Shown here: piece by piece, positions 22,056 to 30,692 of the stretch | Numbering within the stretch: position 1 is the first letter of the stretch | Layout: each line of letters begins with the position of its first letter | From: Scedosporium boydii | Taxonomy: Eukaryota; Ascomycota; Sordariomycetes; Microascales; Microascaceae | Reading direction: 5' to 3' | Length of the DNA: 30,692 nt | NCBI GenBank assembly: GCA_002221725.1 | Contig: NJFT01000341.1 | Coordinates: 1 to 30,692, forward strand | Made by a program: the position numbers and the translations under genes | Notes under the pieces: generated by a model | What the model was told of the DNA's origin: nothing | Seen by the model: only the letters and a program-made list of their open reading frames with translations | The model's database searches: none

Positions 22056-25000
22056 ACTGACTTGAGTTTGACAGGCAAGGCTGGATTGACTCGAGTGCCA
22101 CTAACAAGGGACGAGGAGGGAAGCTAAGCTGTTGAAGCCGCACGGGAAGAGTGTCAATTAAAGAAAGAAGGGGGGGAAGAAAAAGAGGGAAGAAACAGAA
22201 AAACGAATTGGAGAATGAGACTAGAAGAATAAGAAGAGACAGGTGGGAGTTCACTAATAGAAAGGGCTGGCTGAATCCGAGGACAGGACGGGCAGACGCA
22301 GGAAGAAGCAAAGCTTGTGCCAAGACCTTGTTGGCTCGTGGGCTCGTGGGCTCGGGGCCTGGACCGGTGGTTCTTTCCCTCACTTTTTTTTTACTTTTTT
22401 TTTCTTGGATATTGTTGACGTTTATGTAAATTTGTTGCGGTCCCGCACTCAAATGTACCTTCGAATCGCAGGTGGCGGGTGCCAGTTACCCGGCGTGAAG
22501 CAGAGGTCCGTGACGTGAATTCTCCACTGCTCCTCAGGTCGTATTGCCGTTTCCGGTTCCACCCTCGCCCGGCACATGGAAGGATCTTCTCTGATCACGG
22601 ATTGCCCAATGCAGCTCATTCATGATGTTATCCCCTTGATATCGAGACAGCATCGAGAGACTGTAAATACATACTCTACTAAATCTACTGAGTAACATTC
22701 CGGACCGATTCTCTTTTACTTTGGAATGCTTCACTCTTGTAGAACTCTAACTCCCCCGACGGTAACCGTGAAGTGTCGTGCGCGTCAAGTCTACTGCTAT
22801 CTGACGATCCTTACTCGCGCTCGCTCAGGTGTAAGTCATCCATTTCGCATGATTCGCGGCCGAGGTCGATCGCGCAAAGAGATATGGATGATGGGCGGCG
22901 GTATGGCAAGGTTGACTGATCCCCGAAGCTTAAGTGTACACTCGTAGTGTAAACTGGTATTAGTGTTCCCAAATTGATCCAATATTTGAAGACCTGCGCC
23001 AGTTTGTGTTGAGCCATACGGAGCTTCAGGATTGCGGCGGCATACAACCAGACAAGCCAACAACTTCAAAAGGGCTCAGCGGAACTCTGCCTCGGAGGAA
23101 GGAGAGGGTATCAAAAAGGGACACATCAAATCAGAATCTGCCCCTCCAAACAGCCTATTCCAGTAATTCAACCCGCGTGGTGGCGCACTCGTAGGGCTGC
23201 ACGGTCGAAAGGACATTGAAGTTTGACAAGTTCTCCCCAGCAGAGCAGAAGTGTTATACGGGAACCCCCGATCGAGCCGAGGCAGCTTGTGATTGCCTTT
23301 TTAACTTCTGATACTCATTATCATCTTGACAAATCCCCCTATCACGCACAATCGCCGAGGTTTCCGAGCGAAGGGACAAGGGGAAAGAACAAAAAAAAAA
23401 AAAAAATGGCAGGTTGTCTCGATTTGCGTATTCGCTTGCGTTGTTGTTGGTGGTCTTCAACAAACGACGATGCTTGTCTCGATTTTGTTGAGGTTTCTAA
23501 CCCGAACGGGCGGACTAAGCGATATATTCGCCGTTATTGGCTGGAGCTAGGTCCCCCACAGGGCTCGGCATAGGTACATTCCGCCAGTGCCCGCTGCGCT
23601 GCAGTGATACAAAAGTACTTGCCTCGTGCGGTATGTATGCGTAGTGTGGTGTACACATACTGACACTTTTTCGCAGCGCAGTGCACACACAGAGATACGC
23701 TAAATACTTCGTAGTAAGTGCCGCCAATCGTGGCTGGACCTTGGACTGGGCGTTGGGAACTCGAAGGATGAAGGTTGGCGGGCTGGAAGAGCCGGAAATA
23801 TCTCGAGATGCACTCAGATGATCTGTCCAATTCATCTCGTGAATAAAAGTTCTTGACTGGGATATGAGCCAATTTTTCAATTGGAGCTTGGCTCTGGCAG
23901 CAGGTGATTTTGAAAGAACCTGCACCCAATCGCTTTGGCCTGGACGAGGTAAACAGCGGACTTGGCAAGTCGGGAATCGGGAATCGGGATCCCTCCAGCT
24001 TCAGAGGTTACAATCCGCGATCTTGTGCCTGACTAATAAGTTCAATTGCAGCATCATGAGGTCATGATTTTTCACCCCCCAATGCAGGTCGCAGCTCCCC
24101 AGAGCTTCACCAGGCCCGACGTCATTAACATACGCCATTTGATCTCTTCAACCTATGTCGCCTATTCTGTCCCACAAGCTGCAAAAGAGGCATGCCTCCC
24201 TTCAAGCTGGTCAACAATTCGCCCCAAACGGGATCGCGTCGTTCATCAATACCACCGCCTTTTTCTAGCTTCATTTCATTTCGGGGTCAGTCGGTGAATG
24301 AGGGAGATCAGTGTCATATTGACCCCGCGGCGCTGATTTCTCGTTTTGAGACAATGACGAGACGATAAGTAGGCATCTTGCTCGAAGTCGCAAACCACAT
24401 CTCGGCCAACTACGGCCATCTGACCTGCTAGGTTATATATCATATAATTTAACTAGCAACTCGGTAGGAAAAGCTGAGACAGCTGTTCCAGAGAGATAGG
24501 CTTCGGGTCTTACGAGCCAACAACTGGAGAGAGTAACATCACGATATTATAGTTCGCGAGTGCTTCTTCGAAAAAGTATATTGGTGCGGAAGAATGAGAG
24601 AGAGAAAAGAAAAACGAGAGACAAAAGGGGAAGAGAAAACATGAGGGGGGATGAACAGAGATACACGCCAGCTTACTTACACCTTAATAACCAGATAACC
24701 CCAAGATCACTTCTGGATAGGACGTAGAGTTGAAGGACCCTGTTTTGTTCGGCTTCCGCTGCTCACTCTTCCTCTCCTCGTCACCCGAGCGAGCAGTGCA
24801 GTATTTTGTGGCCTCTAGCTAGGCCATCGAAAGATCCTAAACTAAGCTCTGCTCTAAGGACTGTTGCGTGGCCGTAGAATAGCCGGAAGACTCCATCGGA
24901 ATAGCATGATCGTGGAATGGGAAGTACGTCCAAAGGATGGGTTAGTTGAAGAGCAAACCTTAGGTCGAGGAGCCCCAAACTACGGAGTACCAGAGCTAAC

Positions 25001-25511
25001 TTTCTCTGGCCTTGTCAAGCTTTCTTATCTCGTCTCCTTCCTGGCTAGTAGAGCTGTCCTGAGTTACCAATGTTTATTATCCGCTTGGGTCGTCTTCGAC
25101 CCTTTTGACACCTGTCACGCTGGAATCTCCACAGGGTGGAGCTTCTCCTGGCGCTCTGGTGTGTAAACTGGCGCCCTCACCTAGGAAGACTGTTTTGTAA
25201 TGGCATAGGGTGGTGGCTGCTCCCCCAATTCTGACATTTGGCGGTTGACGCACCGTCTGCTTCAGATGGATGGTGTGGACGGATAGCTCAGTTCTCTGGA
25301 AGAATACAAATGTAAAAACGCAGCAAAAAGGAAGGCGGCCCGTTGAACGGAGAGTCTATGAAATCCGCATCTCCGAATAGGGTCTTCTCGAGCGTATCGT
25401 TGGAATCATGGGCGATCATCAATCATTATCCCAGCCACTCATTATCCATCCTGGCCTAGATTTTCTCCTATTATAGAGCTTCGATGTTTTCCCGCGGGCG
25501 GTTCAGACTCC

Positions 25512-25629
25512 ACCTATCTCTCTGTCCTTCTTCTTCCTCTTCTTCATTTTCCTTTTTCCTTTTCTCTCTTCTTCCTCTCTATTTTTCTTCTTTTCCTTCT
25601 ATTTATCTCTCTTACCTCCTATCTCTTCT
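25512..25629 (+). promoter_or_regulatory. Pyrimidine-rich tract followed by a short ORF
   Basis: About 118 bases are almost all C and T on the plus strand, like the CT-rich element before many fungal transcription starts. It is followed by ATATATTCC and by an ATG at 25677 that opens only an 11-codon frame (MTADTSEQGST). It may be the promoter of a lost or very short gene, or of a non-coding transcript. No functional gene follows. Confidence 0.4.
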
Positions 25630-26107
25630 AAACCCATATATTCCACCGGTCAGAATCTATCAGAACTCACCATTAATGACGGCTGACACATCTGAACAAG
25701 GCAGTACTTGAAGGGCGTCAGCGCCCGCCAGGGCATACAATGCTCCTTCTGCCTCATGGATGACAACTCTCTACTAATTTTTGTGATATATTGATGTGAC
25801 TATTGACAGTCATCAGAACAGACCATGATACTTCCAGTTACGATAGTATCATCCCCCATCAGGAGTATCTGTCGTAGTAGAAATTGAGTGTTTTCATCTA
25901 ATATCAAATCCGATTCTCAAATACCCGGAGGCCTCGGTTTGCCTGGAAGACGCTCGTAGATATCAACTATAAAGAGAGATCAAGATGATTGCACTCCCTG
26001 CTTATTACCGGCCGTTTCTCACCGTGGCTGCACATGCTTCCCCAGACAACCTCGGCGCGGTCCGGGCCAGCCCCGGCCTGACGCAGGAAAACCGGAAGCA
26101 CCAATGA

Positions 26108-26575
26108 TCATATCAACCCGTTTCCGAGCAGGCTCCAGACACCATCCGTCTCCACGTCAGATGCGGCGACGGACCGGGTAATATCAATGCCAGTCTCCGC
26201 CCCGACGCCCTCTCCGTTCCCCCGTATTCGATGGACTCCGTAATGCTCTCCCACATCTAAACCATGTAAGAATCAGCATACACCAGATCCGCCCCCTTCA
26301 AGCTCCAGACCAGGTCCAGACCATATTTAAAAAAAACTTGAACGATAAATTCACGAGCGCATCAATGATATGCAGACCTGCAGGAATCCAACTCCATAAC
26401 CCTCTCTCCCCAGCGACGGACCGCTCGGCCTCGAAATCCTCCCGACGGACGGAACCACAGAGAAGCTGGGCCCTCCGTCTCCGACGAAAGAGACCTTCCC
26501 CGCACTCGCGTGGTTGGTCGGAAGTTGTATTGGAGGTGTGGGGAAACCGTCCAGGATCGTCAAGGGTTTTGATGG
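26108..26575 (-). pseudogene. Probable decayed NmrA-like NAD(P)-binding domain gene
   Basis: Three minus-strand segments read in order like an NmrA-like domain but are broken. Segment A (about 26575-26351) begins SKPLTIL, has GRISRPSGPS and LGREGYGV, and stops at TGA. Segment B (26310 to about 26215), in another frame, reads LKGADLVYADSYM, a TAG at 26257-26259, then MWESITESIEYGG. Segment C (26209-26108), back in the first frame, reads VETDGVWSLLGNG and stops at TGA. The family pattern is an ILGATG start, then TRDP, then GADxVFA...WE, then GKNIxDAA..AGVxxxIWSSLPN. The usual GxxGxxG motif is not visible. NmrA-like proteins include nitrogen-metabolite regulators and NADPH sensors. The match is from memory of the family, by eye, and the plus strand here also has coding-like codon use, so this is moderate evidence at best. 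Confidence 0.4.
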
Positions 26576-27328
26576 CCTGACTGGCGTCGATCAATTGACC
26601 AATTAGCCAGTACGCACGCACGCATCCCCGGATTTGGGTCGGCTTTTGGCAGAAGCTCTAGCCAGATCAAGCAGATCCAGACAGGCCAAGTTCCACCTCG
26701 CGTTTCTTGGATTCTACTTCATCAATTCGGAGCCCTCCACCTAAACTACAATGATGGTGGGCTCATTGAGCAGGAAGTCCCAATTACACGAGTGTATCCA
26801 TGGCCTTTTTACCTATTCAATTGTAGAAAGAAACGAAGCTCCTTGAACTCCTCCCAACCCCGGACAATGGTGCGCGCATAAACCCCCGACGCCCGTAGCT
26901 AGCATGCCCCCCTTGATCCCTCATGATCCCCAAAACGGTTCATCTGTCTCCAAATCAGGAATAGTACAAACACTGAAATCACCCTATCAAAGCCATGCTC
27001 CCCCGCAAAAACGGGATCGACGGACGGACCTGCTTTTTTCTTCCCCCCAAAAAGAACTTATACCTCGCTTCATCGTTGGTTTTCTCCGCATAGTAGACGG
27101 CAGGTTGTTAGTGGCATGTGAATGGGAGTTTCTCTTGTCTGCGTATCTTGAACATTGATATATCCCGCCTTCTTTTCCTGCCCCGACTTGGAAGAGAGCT
27201 GGAGAGACGAGAGACATCTTCAATTGGGAGACATCTGCCTTTTTGAATAAGTCCTCGTTGTGTCCTGTTCCCCAATTGATTCACTTCCAAGTCTTATACC
27301 ATTCTCTTTCCCAACTCCAGAAAAAAAA
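26576..27328. promoter_or_regulatory. Upstream region of the fatty alcohol oxidase gene
   Basis: This 750 bp precedes the alcohol oxidase start codon. A TATAT element lies at about 27159-27163, some 170 bp before the ATG, followed by CT-rich sequence. The ATG follows an A-rich run, a favourable fungal context. No regulatory site could be assigned with confidence. Confidence 0.4.
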
Positions 27329-29881
27329 ATGGCCGACGTAGCCCCCAACCCACCAAAGCTCTCCACTCTACCACAAACCGACTTCTTCACCGACAAACAA
27401 TGGTCCATCCTCTCCGCCCTCCTAGACGCCTCCCTGCCGTCCCTGGTGCCCAAGGCCGCCTCCACTAAGGACCGCCGCGCTCAGGTAGAGGTCTCGGCGG
27501 CCGAGTTCAACCGTGCGCTCGAGCGCCTTAAGCGCGTGCGTGGCGGCGATGTGCCGTCCGATGAGGCGCTGTGGGGCCTCCTCGGCGACAAGTGTGCGGC
27601 GGATCCGGTGTTTGTGGATAACTGCAAGCGGTTCATCTGTTCGTTCCCGGCGGAGCATCAGGACGCCCTTGGAGATGCGTTGAAGAAGCTGTCGTATGTA
27701 CTTTGATCTCCTAGTCTTTCTTCCCATCTCGCTAACAACACCTCTCCCCCCCTCTCCCTATAGCTCCCGAATCGGCGCATACATCCTCACAGGCTACTGC
27801 ACCCCCTACGACACCCTCCCCACGCACACCCGCGCCAAAATCCTCGAATCCTGGCGCACATCCTGGATCCCCCAACTCCGCGTCCTCTCCAAAACCATCC
27901 AACAACTCGCCCAAAAGGCCTACTTCCAAACGAACGCAACCTTCAAGCAACTCTCCGGCTACCCGGACATCCCACAAGACTACAAACCCGGGCCCGGCTA
28001 CGACTTCCAATTCCTCCAATTCCCCGCCTCCTCTGACAACTCGGAAGTCGAAATCTCAGCCGACGTCGTCATCGTCGGCTCCGGCCCCGGAGGCTCCGTA
28101 TGCGCACGCACCCTTGCCGAGGCGGGCCACTCCGTCCTCGTCGTAGATAAAGGCTACCACTTCCCCCCCACGCAACTCCCCATGCCGCAGGCCGAAGCAT
28201 GCGAGTACCTCTTCGAAGGGCAGGGCATCCTCGCGTCGGCCGACAAGTCTTCATCGTTGGTCATGGGCACGTGTTGGGGCGGCAGCGGAACCATTAACTG
28301 GAGCGTGTCTCTCCAGACGCAGGACTACGTGCGCGAGGAGTGGGCTAAGAAGGACGGGCTGCCGTTCTTCATGTCCGATAGGTTCCAGGGGTGTTTGGAC
28401 CGCGTGTGCGAGGCCATGGGCGTCAGCGATGAGTATATTCGCCATAATCACGGGAACAGAGTCGTTTTGGAGTCCTCGGAGAAGTTGGGCTGGAAGGCGA
28501 AGCCGGCGCCGCAGAACACGATGGGGAAGGAACATTATTGCGGACAGTGCCATTTGGGGTGCGGGTCGAATGAGAAGATGGGTCCGGCGGCTTGTTATTT
28601 GCCGGCTGCTGCTAGGGCGGGGGCCAAGTTTATCGAGGGCTTCGAGGTTGAGAAGGTCTTGTTTGAGGAGGATGGGAAGAAGACGAAGAAGGCCGTGGGG
28701 GTTGTCGGGACTTGGGTGTCGAGGGATAAGAAGGGGGGTGTGGATGGGCCGGCGGGGGAGAAGGTTACGAGGCGGGTGGTTGTGAAGGCGAAGAAGGTTA
28801 TTGTGTCTTCGGGGTCGATCTGGAGTCCGGTCATCTTGAAGAAGAGCGGACTGGAGGTATGTTTCTATGTTATCTTGTCTCCTGAGAGAGCGAGCCAGCC
28901 AAATACTGACAATGCGGGACTTAGAACCCTCAAATCGGCAAGAATCTGCACATTCATCCATGCAACTTCCTCGCTGCGGCGTTCAAGGAGGAAGTCAAGC
29001 CATGGGAGGGTAAGCCCAAGAACCTCCAAAACCAGCCCTCTAAGTCTCTTTTAGCAATCACTCATTCCAATCATCATAGGCGGCATCATCACGAGCTACT
29101 GCAGCGAATTCGAAAACCTCGACGGCCAAGGCCACGGCCCCAAACTCGAGCCAACCTGCATGGTAGTAAGTCACCCATCTCCATCTCTCAAAACGTTACC
29201 ATCACCAGACCCAACAAGCACAAGGGGGAACGCAACATCCAGCTAACAATCTAAAAACAGCCCTACATAGCCCTCGCCTCCCTCCCCTTCTCCTCCCCCC
29301 TCGAAGCCAAACTCTCCACCCTCAAATACCCCCACATGAACTCCTACATCTCCCTCACCCGCGACCGCGACACCGGCTCCGTAACCGTCGACCCCACCAC
29401 CGGCCGCCCCATCATCCACTACACGCCCTCGGCCTTCGACGCGCGCCACACGCTCGAGGGCGTCGTGGGCATCGCCAAGCTGTGCTACGTAGCTGGCGCG
29501 CAGGAGATCTACGCCTTCGTCCCCTGGCTCGAGCCCTTCGTCCGGTCCACCTCAACCACCACCGACGACAAGGTCTCCTCCGCCAAGGACCTCATCGAGA
29601 AAGATGCCGAGTTCAAGGCTTGGCTGGACAAGGTCCGCGACGCGGGGAATAAGCCCGGCCTGGGCGTGTGGGCCTCGGCGCATCAGATGGGCACTTGCCG
29701 CATGAGCAGTAGGGCTGAGGAGGGCGTTGTAGATACGAGGGGGAAAGTCTGGGGCTGCGAGGGTTTGTATGTTGCGGATGCTAGTGTTTTTCCGAGCGCG
29801 AGCGGGGTGAATCCTTTGGTTACGAATATGGCTATTGCGGATTATATTGCTGCGAATGTTGTGGAGGATCTGAAGGGGTAG
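27329..29881 (+). CDS. Long-chain fatty alcohol oxidase (GMC oxidoreductase), five exons, 749 aa
   Basis: Exons: 27329-27693, 27764-28856, 28925-29009, 29080-29165, 29261-29881, which sum to 750 codons. The enzyme oxidises long-chain alcohols to aldehydes with FAD and oxygen, a step of omega-oxidation and wax or alkane use; yeast members are membrane-bound. The long N-terminal region (1-220) is typical of the FAO group within GMC proteins. The FAD dinucleotide motif VVIVGSGPGGSV is at 223-234, ending with acidic D250, and GTCWGGSGTINWS follows. Exons 3-4 give NPQIGKNLHIHP and SEFENLDGQGHG, both family-typical. The C-terminal GMC part has SAHQMGTCRM with His684 and SGVNP with Asn727, the expected catalytic pair. 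Introns are 70, 68, 70 and 95 nt with GTATGT, GTATGT, GTAAGC and GTAAGT donors. A GTAGTA donor 3 nt before the last one is a weaker alternative. No signal peptide or peroxisomal SKL end is seen. Confidence 0.92.
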
Positions 29882-30692
29882 GTAGGTCTGTTTCGTCTGT
29901 GTGTTGTTGGATGTTTGGATCATGGGGAGCTGGCCCCTGAAAGCTTGGTATGAATGATGCATTGAGCAATGGTTCGACATGTCTATGATGAGAGGGTTAC
30001 ATCGAGTGCAGTTTGTAAATAATAATATCGTGATATCCCTGTAGTCTTGTAGTGTAAACTCGGAAATCAATCTGTCAAGCGTTTGTAATTCCCCGGTCCC
30101 AAGAACAAATCTCCCGCGTCCCCATCTCGGAGATTTCCAATCCCTCAATGGCATTTATACGAACTACTAATATCTGGCCTCTCCCGAGACCACCATCCCA
30201 ACACCATCCCAAATCTTGGATGAACATTCATCTCATCACATATCCCATTGAATTAACTTGCTCCAAAAGCCCGCTCCCTCCCTCCCTCCAGTTCCAACCC
30301 AATCTCGACGACCGTCTCCTTTTTTCCCGAAAAGGAAACTCTTCTCCGTCCTTACACCTTCATCCCCCGGACTCTCTCCCGGCGCCATTCTTGTCCCGAA
30401 CCCCGATTCTTAGCTGGGATCTACGTAGTACTTCGGGGAATTGCCATCGATCGATCTCAATTACGGCCTCATGTTTAACACACTCCCCCCAAATCTCAAA
30501 GTGGCGTTTTCAACCGAGAAACCGGAGAATATCACCACACCTTTCGCTTCACCTTGACCTTACTTTGACCTTTTGTGAAGGAGACACCCGTTTCATACGC
30601 ATCATCCTTGAAATAACAAAATCACGACTCATTTCTGTCATGCTCTGTGTGTACTTCGTACGTGCATGCTCTGAATACCCCCACCCCCCCCC
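29882..30692. other. 3' flank of the alcohol oxidase and unassigned sequence
   Basis: This holds the 3' end of the alcohol oxidase transcript and 0.8 kb of unassigned sequence. It is CT-rich at about 30260-30340, which may be the promoter of a gene to the right. One TACTTCGTA motif lies at 30652-30660, and the window ends in a C-rich run (30678-30692). The open frame on the minus strand at 29552-30154 is a shadow of the oxidase. Confidence 0.5.

Larger units (their letters stand above)
21846..26107. other. Elongase promoter and long intergenic stretch
   Basis: The left part is the elongase promoter and leader on the minus strand. A long minus-strand open frame (21574-22452) overlaps it but is low complexity and contains the elongase start region in another frame. 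The rest, to 26107, shows no gene I can name. It carries an (AC)14 repeat, a 16-bp poly-A tract (23391-23406), one TACTTCGTA motif and a strong pyrimidine tract (25512-25629). Confidence 0.5.

Noticed and set aside
21574..22452. 292-codon minus-strand open frame covering the elongase start
   Set aside because: Its second half is the elongase N-terminal region in another frame and its first half is low-complexity leader containing the (AC)n repeat.
25932..26055. Two CCTCGG hexamers (25932-25937, 26050-26055) as FarA/FarB fatty-acid response sites for the alcohol oxidase
   Set aside because: The hexamer is expected about 15 times in this window by chance on two strands, and these lie 1.3-1.4 kb upstream, across the relic.
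29552..30154. 200-codon minus-strand open frame at the end of the alcohol oxidase
   Set aside because: It is antisense to the last oxidase exon, whose coding evidence is strong.
30678..30692. C-rich run at the window end as a telomere or special repeat
   Set aside because: It does not match the fungal TTAGGG repeat and is too short; it may simply be a low-complexity end.

Overview
The window looks like nuclear DNA of a filamentous ascomycete (Pezizomycotina). Genes are intron-split, with short GTAAGT/GTATGT...CTAAC...YAG introns of about 57-283 nt. Leaders are pyrimidine-rich, intergenic spaces are wide, and the gene set is fungal. I cannot place it to genus. No RNA genes, CRISPR arrays, intact transposons or biosynthetic cluster were recognised.

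Layout: 1-1990 non-coding. 1991-3555 (-) an RRM protein with a Tyr/Gly-rich middle and a Lys-rich tail. 5447-7277 (-) a WRAP73/WDR8-type WD40 protein. 8122-10295 (+) a cnxABC/MOCS1-type fusion of MoaA and MoaC domains for the first step of molybdenum cofactor synthesis, divergent from the WD40 gene across an 844-bp promoter. 10296-16837 is a 6.5-kb gene-poor stretch rich in a recurrent TACTTCGTA motif. 16838-18056 (+) a FYVE-finger protein. 20214-21845 (-) an ELO fatty-acid elongase. 21846-27328 is a second long intergenic stretch that appears to hold a decayed NmrA-like relic (about 26108-26575, -). 27329-29881 (+) a long-chain fatty alcohol oxidase of the GMC family. 29882-30692 non-coding.

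The genes are mostly housekeeping and do not form one pathway. The elongase and the alcohol oxidase both act in long-chain lipid metabolism but lie 5.5 kb apart. The most interesting points are: the MoaA/MoaC intron, whose retention gives a MoaA ending in the Gly-Gly tail while splicing gives the fusion; a similar intron-retention stop in the RRM gene; the 9-mer motif family and a GTAC-dense island; the NmrA-like relic; and a C-to-G skew reversal within three coding regions. All exon boundaries were worked out by eye from splice consensus, frame and family likeness.
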